Below the pieces are notes generated by a model. That model was not told the DNA's origin. It was given only the letters and a program-made list of their open reading frames with translations, and ran no database searches. From assembly GCF_036346875.1 (NCBI RefSeq), contig NZ_CP107852.1:1178001-1242000 (forward strand): a stretch of 64,000 nucleotides of DNA, written 5' to 3'. The position numbers were made by a program, and so were the translations under genes. Positions 29,003 to 38,486 of this stretch are shown here, in pieces; the first letter of the stretch is position 1; every line of letters begins with the position of its first letter. Source of the stretch: Nocardia sp. NBC_00508 (lineage in GTDB: Bacteria; Actinomycetota; Actinomycetes; Mycobacteriales; Mycobacteriaceae).

Positions 29003-29036
29003 TCCGTCGGAGGAACGCTCGGGCCCGACCGACGGA
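29003..29036 (+). terminator. Hairpin after efflux gene
   Basis: TCCGTCGG (29003-29010) pairs with CCGACGGA (29029-29036) right after the stop codon. No T-run follows, as is common in this GC range. The rest of the gap to 29212 holds no visible gene. Confidence 0.5.
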
Positions 29037-29212
29037 ACAGAAGCTCCAACCAGCGGGCGGGCCGAGGTCGCGTTCGGTCCGGGTTCAGGCGGTGACGCAG
29101 CCCTGGGCCGAGTTCGGCATCGCTTACTTCACCAAGTGCCCATCCGTCTGAGCGAGTCACGCGCCGCGGCTGAATATGCCCGAGGGAGCCACCAGACGAT
29201 CCGAACCTGAGG

Positions 29213-32200
29213 TCAGCCGGCCAGGCAGCTCGGGCCCAGCAGTGCCTTCAGGTCGCCCATCAGCGCTGACGACGGCGAAACACGCAGACGGTCGTCCAGT
29301 TTCCACAGCGTGGTCTTGTCTCGGGCGCCGACATGGCGGACATGGACATCCGAGGTGCCGGGGTGCCTGGACAAGACCCGCTTGAGTTCGCCGATCTTGT
29401 CCGGCGTGCACATCCGGGTGGTGATGGTGACCGAGAGCGGCTTGGCCACGCCGACGGCGGACAGGTCGGGCACGGCGAGATCGTTGGCGATCAACGAGAT
29501 CCGGTCGTCGCGGACCGAGACACGCGCCTTCACCAGCACCACGGCGTCCTCGACGACGTCCATGCCGTAGACCGAATACGACTGCGGGAAGAACAGCACC
29601 TCGATACCACCGGTGAGGTCTTCCAGCTGCGCCGACGCCCAGGCCAGACCGTTCTTGTTGATGCGCCGGTTCACCGAGGCCAGGATGCCGCCGACGGTCA
29701 CCTGCGTGCCGTCCTTGATATCCCCTTCCAGGATCGCCGGGATCTGCGTATCCGCTTGCGCCGCAAGGACATGCTCGACGCCGTTGAGCGGATGCCCGGA
29801 CACGTACAGCCCGAGCATCTCCCGCTCCAGAGCGAGGCGGTGTTTGCCCTCCCACTCCTCCTCGGGCACCTTGACGTTGAACACCGAAGTCACCGACTCG
29901 TCCGCGTCCAAGCCGCCGAACAGGTCGAATTGCCCGATCGCCTCGGCCTTCTTGGTGGCCATCACGGCGTCGATCGCGTCGGAATGGATCAGCATCAGGC
30001 CCTTGCGCGGGTGACCGAGGGAGTCGAATCCGCCTGCCTTGACGAGTGATTCGGTGACCTTCTTGCTCGCCGCGATCGCGTCGATCTTGTTCAGGTAGTC
30101 GGAGAAGTCGGTGAACTTCGATTTCTCCTTGCGCGCCTGGATGATCGAGGCCACCACGTTCGCGCCGACGTTGCGCACCGCGCCCAGACCGAAGCGGATG
30201 TCCTTGCCGACGGAGGCAAAGTTCTGCTCGGACTCGTTGACGTCCGGCGGAAGCACCGTGATGCCGAGACGGCGGCAGTCTGCGAGGTAGACCGCGGCCT
30301 TGTCCTTGTCGTCGCCGACGGAGGTGAGCAGGCCCGCCATGTACTCGGCCGGATAGTTGGCCTTGAGATAGGCGGTCCAGAACGAGACCAGGCCGTAGCC
30401 CGCGGCGTGCGACTTGTTGAACGCGTAGCCGGCGAACGGAAGGATGGTGTCCCACAGCGCCTTCACCGCGCCCTCGGAGAACCCGTTCGCGGTCATGCCC
30501 TCGTGGAAGCCCTTGTACTCGGCTTCGAGGACTTCGAGCTTCTTCTTACCCATCGCCTTGCGGAGCGCGTCGGCCTTGCCCATCGAGTAGGAGGCGACCT
30601 TCTGCGCGATGAACATGATCTGCTCTTGGTAGACGATCAGACCGTAGGTCTCGGCGAGGATCTCTTTGAGCGGTTCTTCCAACTCGGGATGGATGGGCTT
30701 GATCGGCTGCCGCCCGTTCTTGCGGTCGGCGTAATCGTTGTGCGCGTTCATGCCCATCGGGCCGGGACGGTAGAGCGCGAGCACAGCGACGATGTCGTTG
30801 AAGCCGGTGGGCTGCATGCGGCGCAGCAGGTCGCGCATGGGCCCGCCGTCGAGTTGGAAGACGCCCAGAGTGTCGCCGCGGGAAAGCAATTCGTAGGTCG
30901 CCGGATCGTCCAGCGGCAGGTTGTCCATGTCCAGGTCGATGCCGCGGTTGGCCTGGATGTTGTCCAGCGCGTCACCGATCACGGTGAGGTTGCGCAGGCC
31001 GAGGAAGTCCATCTTCAGCAGGCCGATGGCCTCACAGGACGGGTAGTCCCAGCCGGTGATGATCGCCCCGTCCTGGGGCCTCCGCCACACCGGGATGGCG
31101 TCCATCAGCGGCTCGGAGGACATGATCACCGCGCAGGCGTGCACGCCCGCGTTGCGGATCAGGCCCTCGAGCCCGCGCGCGGTCTCGTAGATCTTGGCGA
31201 CGTCCGGGTTGCTGCCGATGAGCTCGCGGACCTCGGCGGCCTCCTTGTACCGCTCGTGGTCGGGGTCCATGATGCCCGACAGCGGGATGTCCTTGGCCAT
31301 GATCGGCGGCGGCAGCGCCTTGGAGATCTGGTCGGCGATGGCGAAGCCGGGCTGGCCGAACTGGACGCGCGCGGAGTCCTTGATCGCGGCCTTGGTCTTG
31401 ATGGTGCCGAAGGTGATCACCTGGGCGACCCGGTCGCTGCCCCACTTCTCGGTGGCGTAGCGAACCATCTCGCCGCGGCGGCGATCGTCGAAGTCGATAT
31501 CGATATCCGGCGCGGACGGGCGCTCCGGGTTGAGGAACCGCTCGAACAGCAGGCCGTGCGGCAGCGGATCGATGTTGGTGATGCCGAGCGCGTAGGCCAC
31601 CAGTGAACCGGCCGCCGAACCACGGCCGGGCCCGACCCGGATGCCGACTTCCCGCGCGTGCGACACGAGGTCGCCGACGACGAGGAAGTAGGCCGGGAAA
31701 CCCTTCTGCTTGATGACGTCGAGTTCGAAGTAGGCGCGGGTGTAGTACTCCTCGGGCACGCCACCGGGGAACCGGCGCGCCAGGCCCCGGTCGACCTCCT
31801 TGCGCAGCCAGGAGTCCTGGTCCTCGCCCTCGGGCACCGGGAACACCGGCATGCGGTCCTTGAAGGCCCACACGTCGTCGTAGGACTGGACGCGCTCGCC
31901 GATCAGCACCGTGCTGTCGCACGCGCCGGGCACCTCGGCCTCCCAGAGCGCGCGCATCTCCGCGGCGGACTTCAGGTAGTAGCCGTCACCGTCGAACTTG
32001 AACCGGGTGGGATCGGACAGCGTCTTGCCGGTCTGCACACACAGCAGCGCCTCGTGGTTGGCGGACTGATCCTTGGTGACGTAGTGGCAGTCGTTCGTGG
32101 CCAATGGCCGAATGCCCAGTTGCTTGCCGACATTCAGCAATCCCTCGCGAACCCGGCGCTCGATGGACAACCCGTGGTCCATCACCTCGAGGAAGAAGTT

Positions 32201-32761
32201 GTCCTTGCCGAAGATCTCCTGCCATTTGGCCGCCGCCTCCAGCGCCTCGCGGTCGTGGCCGAGGCGCAGGCGGGTCTGCACCTCACCGGAGGGGCAGCCG
32301 GTCGTCGCGATGATGCCTTCGGCGTACTGGGCGATGATCTCCGCGTCCATGCGCGCCCACTTGCCGAGCTGGCCCTCGATGGAGGCCAGCGAGGACAGCG
32401 TGAACAGGTTGCGCAGACCGGTCGCGTTCTCGGCGACCATGGTCATGTGCGTGTAGGCGCCCGAGCCGGAGACGTCGTCGCCCTTCTGGCTCGGATCGCC
32501 CCACAGCACGCGCTTGGTGTCGAACCGGGAGGCGGGCGCGATATAGGCCTCGATGCCGATGATCGGCTTGATGTCGTGTTTCTTGGCGGAGTTGTAGAAC
32601 TCCGACGCCCCGTACATGTTGCCGTGGTCGGTCATCCCGACCGCGTTCATCCCCAGCCGTTTCGCCTCGGCGAACAGGGGCGAGATCTTGGCCGCACCAT
32701 CGAGCATGGAGTACTCGGTGTGGTTGTGCAGATGAACGAACGATCCGGACGAGTCGGCCAA
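29213..32761 (-). CDS. dnaE1: DNA polymerase III alpha subunit, replicative
   Basis: The 1182-aa protein closely follows mycobacterial DnaE1. It has an N-terminal PHP domain ([18 protein letters not shown]), palm motifs [18 protein letters not shown] and [18 protein letters not shown], a helix-hairpin-helix, and a C-terminal OB/tau region ending [13 protein letters not shown]. It is the chromosomal replicase subunit. In mycobacteria the PHP domain proofreads. The start is taken as TTG 32761 because GGGAGGAAGG sits six bases upstream; the TTG at 32779 would place that site inside the gene. TAGAAT (32812-32807) is a likely -10. Confidence 0.96.
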   Translation of the reverse strand: MADSSGSFVHLHNHTEYSMLDGAAKISPLFAEAKRLGMNAVGMTDHGNMYGASEFYNSAKKHDIKPIIGIEAYIAPASRFDTKRVLWGDPSQKGDDVSGSGAYTHMTMVAENATGLRNLFTLSSLASIEGQLGKWARMDAEIIAQYAEGIIATTGCPSGEVQTRLRLGHDREALEAAAKWQEIFGKDNFFLEVMDHGLSIERRVREGLLNVGKQLGIRPLATNDCHYVTKDQSANHEALLCVQTGKTLSDPTRFKFDGDGYYLKSAAEMRALWEAEVPGACDSTVLIGERVQSYDDVWAFKDRMPVFPVPEGEDQDSWLRKEVDRGLARRFPGGVPEEYYTRAYFELDVIKQKGFPAYFLVVGDLVSHAREVGIRVGPGRGSAAGSLVAYALGITNIDPLPHGLLFERFLNPERPSAPDIDIDFDDRRRGEMVRYATEKWGSDRVAQVITFGTIKTKAAIKDSARVQFGQPGFAIADQISKALPPPIMAKDIPLSGIMDPDHERYKEAAEVRELIGSNPDVAKIYETARGLEGLIRNAGVHACAVIMSSEPLMDAIPVWRRPQDGAIITGWDYPSCEAIGLLKMDFLGLRNLTVIGDALDNIQANRGIDLDMDNLPLDDPATYELLSRGDTLGVFQLDGGPMRDLLRRMQPTGFNDIVAVLALYRPGPMGMNAHNDYADRKNGRQPIKPIHPELEEPLKEILAETYGLIVYQEQIMFIAQKVASYSMGKADALRKAMGKKKLEVLEAEYKGFHEGMTANGFSEGAVKALWDTILPFAGYAFNKSHAAGYGLVSFWTAYLKANYPAEYMAGLLTSVGDDKDKAAVYLADCRRLGITVLPPDVNESEQNFASVGKDIRFGLGAVRNVGANVVASIIQARKEKSKFTDFSDYLNKIDAIAASKKVTESLVKAGGFDSLGHPRKGLMLIHSDAIDAVMATKKAEAIGQFDLFGGLDADESVTSVFNVKVPEEEWEGKHRLALEREMLGLYVSGHPLNGVEHVLAAQADTQIPAILEGDIKDGTQVTVGGILASVNRRINKNGLAWASAQLEDLTGGIEVLFFPQSYSVYGMDVVEDAVVLVKARVSVRDDRISLIANDLAVPDLSAVGVAKPLSVTITTRMCTPDKIGELKRVLSRHPGTSDVHVRHVGARDKTTLWKLDDRLRVSPSSALMGDLKALLGPSCLAG

Positions 32762-33080
32762 GACAGTCCTTCCTCCCAAAGTCGCGACGGGGGTTGGCTG
32801 GACCGATTCTAGGGGTCACCACCGACGGGTTTTCCACGGCGCGCTGGCGTCTCGCCGGTGCCCGGCGTGTCGCTCAGAAGGACTACCGGCGCGTCCTGGC
32901 AACTCGTCGTGGAATGGCCGATTTCCGCGAGTGTCGCGGCGGGCAGAATGCCGGAACTCACACATCGCTGTCGCACCACGGCGATACTCTCGCCCTTCCT
33001 CCCCACGACGCAGCCGGGCGTATCGGGGACGGACGCATGACATGACGGACACGGATGTTCCCGGACCTGTGGAGGTGTCG
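32762..33080. other. Divergent spacer between dnaE1 and secreted-protein gene
   Basis: These 319 bases hold the dnaE1 promoter (TAGAAT on the minus strand at 32812-32807) and, on the plus strand, GGAGG at 33071-33075 before the secreted-protein gene. No further gene or strong repeat is seen. Short frames here have no support. Confidence 0.5.
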
Positions 33081-33518
33081 ATGAATTCGACGACAGCGCT
33101 GTTGGCCGTTTCCGCCGCGGCGGCGACCCTGGTCGCGACGGCCGCACCCGCCGCGGCGGCTCCGGCCGTCGAGTTCGCTACCGTCTACACCCTCGCGGTG
33201 GGACCGTGCGCAGGTCAGGTGCAGATGTCGGTCAACGGCAACGCCTACCCCAACCACGCGGCGTTCACCGTGAGCTCCACGCTGCTCGGCGCCGGGCCGT
33301 GCACCCTGCCGGTCACGCTGAACTGGCGCAACGTGGCCAGCGGCCAGACGGGCGCGTTCCAGGTGATCGCACACGGGCCCGGCTACTGGGGCAACAGCGG
33401 GCACTCAGCTCTGTTCGCACCCGGCATCGGCCAGTTCACCGCGACGGTCACCATCGGCGCCCCGCACTTTCCGGAGCCGGGCACGGTCGAGTTCACAGTG
33501 CCGCAGTACCAGGGCTGA
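33081..33518 (+). CDS. Small secreted protein, unknown function
   Basis: The 145-aa protein has a classic Sec signal peptide (alanine-rich core, cleavage near AAAAPA) and a beta-rich mature part of about 115 residues with two cysteines (GPCAGQ, GPCTLP) likely to form a disulfide. ATG 33081 is supported by GGAGG five bases upstream. An upstream frame starting at 33042 would hide the signal peptide. I do not recognise the family. It could be an extracellular or envelope protein. Confidence 0.75.
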   Translation: MNSTTALLAVSAAAATLVATAAPAAAAPAVEFATVYTLAVGPCAGQVQMSVNGNAYPNHAAFTVSSTLLGAGPCTLPVTLNWRNVASGQTGAFQVIAHGPGYWGNSGHSALFAPGIGQFTATVTIGAPHFPEPGTVEFTVPQYQG

Positions 33519-33596
33519 TCCACCGCGCAGCGCGGTCCGCGGACTGATCCCGACCGCCGCGACCCGCGCGAAGCCGGGCGCGGCGATAATCGGCCG

Positions 33597-33626
33597 ATGA
33601 GTTCCCCGCGCCGATGCCCGCCATGA
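33597..33626 (+). other. Nine-codon upstream ORF overlapping the histidine kinase start
   Basis: GATAAT (33585-33590) looks like a -10 box and an ATG follows six bases later, as in leaderless mRNAs. The nine-residue frame MSSPRRCPP ends at TGA overlapping the ATG at 33623 (ATGA). Its translation could deliver ribosomes to the kinase gene, which lacks a Shine-Dalgarno sequence. Chance occurrence is possible. Confidence 0.35.
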
Positions 33627-34810
33627 CCACCGCACTCGCCGTCCTGGCCGCGGCGGCACTGATCGCAGGTGCGCTCCTGATCTGGTCGCGCACCCGCAGG
33701 GTGGTGACCACCCCCGCCGAGCGAGCGGTGCATTCGGCGCTGCACACCGCATCGCTGGCGGCGGTCCCGCTGCGGCGCGGGCTGACCGAGCGGTCCGCGC
33801 GGGAGGCGGCGCCGCACCTGCGGGCGCTCATCGGCGCCGAGGCGCTGGCGCTGGCCGATCCCGACGGCACGTTGTTGGCCTGGGAGGGACCGCACGCCGA
33901 ACTGGCCGGATGCTTCACCGAGGCCGCGGAGCGCGCCGTCGCGGGCGAGCGCCCGGTGCTGGTCGCCCGGCCCGGGCGCGGCGAACACGCCGCGCGCACC
34001 CTGATCGCGCAGCCGCTGCTGATCGAATCCACCGGCGTGGCCGGGGTACTGGGCATGGTGAGCACCGGACAGCCGGGGCCCGGCCGGCTCGGCGCGGTCG
34101 CCGAGGTGGCCCGCTATGCCTGTGGCCAGCTGGAATTGGCCGAACTGGACGCGTCGCGGGCCCGGTTGGACCGCGCCGAGGTGCGCGCGCTGCGGGCCCA
34201 GATCAGCCCGCACTTCATCTACAACGCGCTGAACACGATCGCCTCGTTCGTCCGCACCGACCCGGCACGGGCACGCGAGCTCATCCTCGAGTTCGCCGAC
34301 TTCACCAGGTATTCCTTCCGTGCAGCGGGCGAATTCACGGTGCTGGCCGACGAACTGCGCAATATCGAGCGGTACCTCGCGCTCGAGCGGGCCCGCTTCG
34401 GCGACGCGCTGCAGGTCCGGCTGCGCATCGCACCCGAGGTGCTCGGCGTGGTCCTGCCCTTCCTCGCGTTGCAGCCGCTGGTGGAGAACGCGGTGCGGCA
34501 CGGGTTGGCGGGCACCGCGCTCGGCGGCACCGTCAGCATCGTCGCCACCGACGCGGGCACCGACTGCCTGATCAGCGTCGAGGACGACGGCGTCGGGATG
34601 GATCCGGACCTGCTGCGCTCCGGCGCGCTCGACGCCGTCGACACCGGGGCGGGCTCCGGCGAGTCCGCGCACATCGGACTGGCCAACGTGGACGACCGGT
34701 TGCGCGCGGCCTTCGGCGACGACTACGGCCTGGTCGTGGACACCGCGCCCGGCGCGGGCACGAAGGTCAGCTTGCGCGTCCCGAAGTTCCGCGCGGGTAT
34801 CCAGGCGTGA
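33623..34810 (+). CDS. LytS-type sensor histidine kinase
   Basis: The 395-aa kinase has one N-terminal membrane helix (residues 2-22), a GAF-like middle region (about 60-165), and a His_kinase domain with phosphoacceptor QISPHFIYNALNTI and an ATPase part (VENAVRHG, DDGVGMD, GLANVDDRL). It is of the LytS/YehU/YpdA class and pairs with the LytTR regulator downstream. An in-frame ATG at 33614 is an alternative. The neighbouring uptake genes suggest it senses a small carboxylate or cell energy state, but that is inference. Confidence 0.88.
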   Translation: MTTALAVLAAAALIAGALLIWSRTRRVVTTPAERAVHSALHTASLAAVPLRRGLTERSAREAAPHLRALIGAEALALADPDGTLLAWEGPHAELAGCFTEAAERAVAGERPVLVARPGRGEHAARTLIAQPLLIESTGVAGVLGMVSTGQPGPGRLGAVAEVARYACGQLELAELDASRARLDRAEVRALRAQISPHFIYNALNTIASFVRTDPARARELILEFADFTRYSFRAAGEFTVLADELRNIERYLALERARFGDALQVRLRIAPEVLGVVLPFLALQPLVENAVRHGLAGTALGGTVSIVATDAGTDCLISVEDDGVGMDPDLLRSGALDAVDTGAGSGESAHIGLANVDDRLRAAFGDDYGLVVDTAPGAGTKVSLRVPKFRAGIQA

Positions 34811-34997
34811 GGAGGGGCGCCGCCGGGCACCCGCCAGCGACGGCCGTCCTCGAGTGCTGTCGCAGCGTGGTGCTCTGCCCTCGATGCTGCGCCTCACCAG
34901 CTTCGGCCCAACCCCAGCATGCGCGGAGCCGGGCCGGTGACAGCGCAGCCGGTATCCGCCCGCGCCCGGTTGAGCGGCCCCTTACGATGGAGCGGTT

Positions 34998-35780
34998 GTG
35001 ACCCGCGTTACCGGCAAGTCGGCGGGCGCGCTGCGCGTGCTCGCCGTGGACGATGAGAAACCCGCTCTGGACGAGCTGGTGTATCTGCTGCGCGCGCGGA
35101 CCGAGATCGGCGAGATCCACGCGGCGGGCGACGCCACCAGCGCGCTGCGGATGCTGCGGGCGCACCCGGTCGACGCGGTGTTCCTGGACATCAACATGCC
35201 CGGCCTGGACGGGATGGAACTGGCCGGAATCCTCTCGGAGTTCGCCAACCCACCTGCCGTGGTCTTCGTCACCGCGCACGACGACCGGGCGATCGCGGCA
35301 TTCGACCTGGGCGCGGTGGACTATCTGCTCAAGCCACTGCGCGAAGCGCGGCTGGCCGAGGCGGTGCGGCGGATCACCGCGACACACCAGCCCGCCGCCG
35401 AGCCGCGCACCGATCCCAGCGAGGTCATCCCCGTGGAGCTGGGCGGGGTGACCACGCTGGTGCCGCGAGCGAGCGTCAGCTGGGTGGAGGCGGACGGGGA
35501 CTATGCGCGGCTGCACACCAGCGGCGGATCACACTTGGTGCGGATTCCATTGTCGGCGTTGGAATCTCGCTGGCAGGATGCGGGATTCCTCCGGGTGCAC
35601 CGGTCGTATCTGGTCGCGTTGCGGCTGGTCACCGGGCTGCGGACGGTGGGCACCGGGACCGTGGTGTGCCTGCGCGCCGAGGGCGAGGCGCGGGCGGTCG
35701 AACTGCCGGTCAGCCGCAGGCAGGTGCGCGAGCTGAAGCACCGGCTGGTGCACCGGCACCGGCACCGGGGCGCCCTGTGA
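34998..35780 (+). CDS. LytTR-family response regulator
   Basis: The 260-aa regulator has a receiver domain (AVDDEKPALDEL, phosphoacceptor Asp in AVFLDINMPGLDGME, Lys in DYLLKPLRE) and a C-terminal LytTR DNA-binding domain (VSWVEADGDYARLHT, FLRVHRSYLVALRLV). It is the partner of the upstream kinase. The GTG start overlaps a four-codon ATG...TGA frame. The small membrane protein gene begins at the GTGA overlap of its stop, so transporter genes are probably in the same operon. Confidence 0.92.
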   Translation: MTRVTGKSAGALRVLAVDDEKPALDELVYLLRARTEIGEIHAAGDATSALRMLRAHPVDAVFLDINMPGLDGMELAGILSEFANPPAVVFVTAHDDRAIAAFDLGAVDYLLKPLREARLAEAVRRITATHQPAAEPRTDPSEVIPVELGGVTTLVPRASVSWVEADGDYARLHTSGGSHLVRIPLSALESRWQDAGFLRVHRSYLVALRLVTGLRTVGTGTVVCLRAEGEARAVELPVSRRQVRELKHRLVHRHRHRGAL

Positions 35781-36142
35781 CCGGGCCGCAGCGTCCGGTG
35801 CGCGAGCGCGTCGTGCTCTCCCAGCGGCGTGGCGCCCGGCGGGTGCGCACGCGGGTGGAAGTGGCCGAACAGACCGAGTTCGGCGAGGCGCTCATCGGCG
35901 GTCTGATCCGCGCGCAGCTCGGGCTGGCGCTGCGGTTGGGTCTGGTGGCAATCGCCGGATTGTGCGCCCTGCCCGTGCTGTTCCGGACCGGGCCGATCGG
36001 ATCGACGGAAGTGCTGGGGATTCGGTTGCCGTGGCTGCTGCTCGGCGGCGCGGTGTACCCGCTGCTGTTCCTGATCGGCCGGATCTACGTGCGGCTGGCC
36101 GAACGCAACGAACAGGATTTCCTCGAGCTGGCCGAGGATTGA
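35777..36142 (+). CDS. Small two-helix membrane protein of the transporter locus
   Basis: The 121-aa protein has a basic N-terminal third and two hydrophobic segments (about residues 48-67 and 80-100), followed by an acidic tail. Its GTG overlaps the stop of the response regulator. Position before an SSS symporter recalls DUF485/DUF4212-type accessory proteins that sit before such symporters, but the sequence match is too weak to name it. Confidence 0.7.
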   Translation: MTGPQRPVRERVVLSQRRGARRVRTRVEVAEQTEFGEALIGGLIRAQLGLALRLGLVAIAGLCALPVLFRTGPIGSTEVLGIRLPWLLLGGAVYPLLFLIGRIYVRLAERNEQDFLELAED

Positions 36143-36197
36143 TGATGCACGGCGCTGCGCCACAAGCCGGACTCCCTCGCTCGCCCCGGAGTGCGCC

Positions 36198-37946
36198 GTG
36201 ATCGCGGGGTCCGCGCTGACCGTGGCCGCGCTGATTCTCGCGGCGCTGGCCACCGTCGCGATCGGTGCGTACGGCGTGCGCCTCGCCCGCACCACCTCGG
36301 ACTTCCTGGTCGCCTCGCGCAGCGTCGGACCGCGCTGGAACGCGGCCGCCATCTCCGGCGAATATCTCTCGGCCGCTTCGTTTCTCGGCGTCGCCGGATT
36401 GATCGCGAAGTACGGGGCGGACGCGCTGTGGTATCCGGTGGGCTTCACCGCGGGGTACCTCGCGCTGCTGTTGTTCGTTGCCGCCCCGCTGCGTCGCTCC
36501 GGCGCGTACACGGTGCCCGACTTCGCCGAATTCCGGCTCGGCTCCGTGCGTTTGCGCAGGCTGGCGGCCATCGTCGTGGTACTCATCTGCGGGGTGTATC
36601 TGATCCCCCAGTTCCAGGGCGCGGGCTTGACGCTGCGCCTGCTGCTCGGCGTGCCGGACTGGGTGGGCGCGGTGGCGGTGGGCGCGATCGTGATCGCCAA
36701 CGTGGTCGGCGGCGGGATGCGCTCGATCACCCTGGTCCAGGCGTTCCAGTACTGGTTGAAGCTGACCGCCGTGGCGATCCCGGCGCTGGTGCTGCTCGGG
36801 CACTTCCTCGCCGACGAGCGCGAGCTGGGCAAGCCCGCGCCGCCGGTGGTGGCCGAACGCACCACGGTCGACGTGACCAGCGACGTGCTGGTGCGGGTCG
36901 CCGCGCCCCAGCAGGTTTCGATCACCGGCACACTCGACGACCACGTGGTGGACGGTGCGGTTCCGCTGACGCCGGGCACCCATGAGCTGGCCGCGGGCAC
37001 GCAACTGGTGCTCGAGGCGGGCGCCGCGGTGCCGGTCGTCGCGGGCGCTCCCGCGGACGGGGCGGGCTGGCTGACGCCGGGCGGCGGTCTGGGCGGGCCG
37101 CACCCGGCCTATCAGGTCTACTCCCTGATCCTGGCGACCTTTCTCGGCACCATGGGTCTGCCGCACGTGCTGGTGCGCTTCTACACCAACCCCGACGGGC
37201 GGGCGGCGCGCGCGACAGCGCTCGCGGTGATCGGCCTGGTCGGACTGTTCTACCTGTTCCCGGTGCTGCTCGGCGTTTTCGCGCGCCTGTACGTCCCGCA
37301 ACTGCTGATCACCGGAACATCCGATGCCGCGGTCGTCCTGCTGCCCGCGGCAGTGGTCGCCGGACTGCCAGGGCAGTTGCTCGCGGCGCTGGCCGCGGCG
37401 GGCGCGATCGCCGCATTCCTTTCCACCTCGTCGGGCCTGCTGGTGAGCATCGCGGGTGTGCTCAGCACCGACATGCTGCGCGGACGGATCCGCGATTTCC
37501 GCGCGGCGGCCGTCGCCGCAGGCGCGGTGCCGCTGGCTCTGTCGCTGACCGTCGCGTCGCTGGATCTGTCCCGCACCGTGGGTTTGGCGTTCGCCGTGGC
37601 CGCGTCCACCCTGTGCCCGCTCCTGGTGCTGGGGATCTGGTGGCGCGGGCTCACCGCGGCGGGCGCGGCGGCCGGCCTCGTGGCGGGTGGTCTCACGGCA
37701 GGCGGGGCGACGGTCGTCTCGGTCACCGGCGGGTTCTCCGGCGAGGTGGCGGATGGCTGGCCCGCGGCACTGCTCGGCTATCCCGCGGCGATCAGCGTGC
37801 CGTTGGCGTTCGCCACCATGGTGCTGGTCAGCGCGTTCACCCGCGGGCTCGGTGGCAGAGCGGTCGGCCGGATCTTCGTCCGGATGCACGCGCCGGAACG
37901 CCTGGGCATGGGCGCGGATCGCGAGCGAAGTCTGCGCTCCGACTGA
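36198..37946 (+). CDS. Sodium/solute symporter (SSS family), carboxylate-type
   Basis: The 582-aa membrane protein belongs to the SSS family near ActP/MctC. It shows SGEYLSAASFLGVAGLIA and GTMGLPHVLVRFYTNPDGRAA, the regions that shape the sodium and substrate sites, and about 13 helices. Between helices near residues 205 and 300 is a hydrophilic insertion of about 90 residues rich in beta-type sequence, much longer than in the second symporter of this locus. GTG 36198 is used. It is likely to take up acetate, pyruvate or a similar monocarboxylate. Confidence 0.87.
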   Translation: MIAGSALTVAALILAALATVAIGAYGVRLARTTSDFLVASRSVGPRWNAAAISGEYLSAASFLGVAGLIAKYGADALWYPVGFTAGYLALLLFVAAPLRRSGAYTVPDFAEFRLGSVRLRRLAAIVVVLICGVYLIPQFQGAGLTLRLLLGVPDWVGAVAVGAIVIANVVGGGMRSITLVQAFQYWLKLTAVAIPALVLLGHFLADERELGKPAPPVVAERTTVDVTSDVLVRVAAPQQVSITGTLDDHVVDGAVPLTPGTHELAAGTQLVLEAGAAVPVVAGAPADGAGWLTPGGGLGGPHPAYQVYSLILATFLGTMGLPHVLVRFYTNPDGRAARATALAVIGLVGLFYLFPVLLGVFARLYVPQLLITGTSDAAVVLLPAAVVAGLPGQLLAALAAAGAIAAFLSTSSGLLVSIAGVLSTDMLRGRIRDFRAAAVAAGAVPLALSLTVASLDLSRTVGLAFAVAASTLCPLLVLGIWWRGLTAAGAAAGLVAGGLTAGGATVVSVTGGFSGEVADGWPAALLGYPAAISVPLAFATMVLVSAFTRGLGGRAVGRIFVRMHAPERLGMGADRERSLRSD

Positions 37947-38129
37947 CCCGCCGGGCCGGTCCGGCGCCACAGGGAAAGGGTTGGGCGGTAACCGTTCGTC
38001 GCGGCGCATCGACCGCTCACCGCAGAATCGGCCACCTTCATGGAGTGACCCACGCCACAGCCTACAGGCCACCCCGATGCCTGGTTTACCGTCCTCGAGA
38101 AGTAAGCCACGTCACTTGGTAGGACCATC

Positions 38130-38486
38130 ATGACCAGTACCGATCTCGACGACAGCGCACCGCGGCGAGCGCCGAGCGCAGCGGAATTCGCCGAAGTCCA
38201 GGCAAGTCCCCAATTCCAGGAACTACGAAACCGCCTGCGCCGCTTCGTATTTCCAATGACCGCGCTGTTCCTGGTCTGGTACCTCGGTTACGTGCTGCTC
38301 GGCGCCTACGCGCACGACTTCATGAGCCGCCCGGTATTCGGCCACGTCAACGTCGGATTGCTGTTCGGCCTGGGTCAATTCGTCTCCACGTTCGCCATCA
38401 CCGCGTGGTATGTCCGGTTCGCCAACCGGGAACTGGATCCGCGCGCGGCGAGCATCCGCGGCTACCTCGAGGGAGACCGAGCGTGA
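38130..38486 (+). CDS. DUF485 membrane protein (YjcH family)
   Basis: The 118-aa protein has two membrane helices and the DUF485 signature around FPMTALFLVWYLGYVLLGAY. Genes of this family almost always precede an ActP-like symporter and are thought to assist it. Its stop overlaps the GTG of the symporter (GTGA). Confidence 0.92.
   Translation: MTSTDLDDSAPRRAPSAAEFAEVQASPQFQELRNRLRRFVFPMTALFLVWYLGYVLLGAYAHDFMSRPVFGHVNVGLLFGLGQFVSTFAITAWYVRFANRELDPRAASIRGYLEGDRA

Noticed and set aside
25920-29212. Genomic island or prophage at 26-29 kb
   Set aside because: The DUF397 duplication and drug pump look accessory, but no integrase, transposase, direct-repeat boundary or tRNA target is visible, and base composition is close to that of the neighbours.
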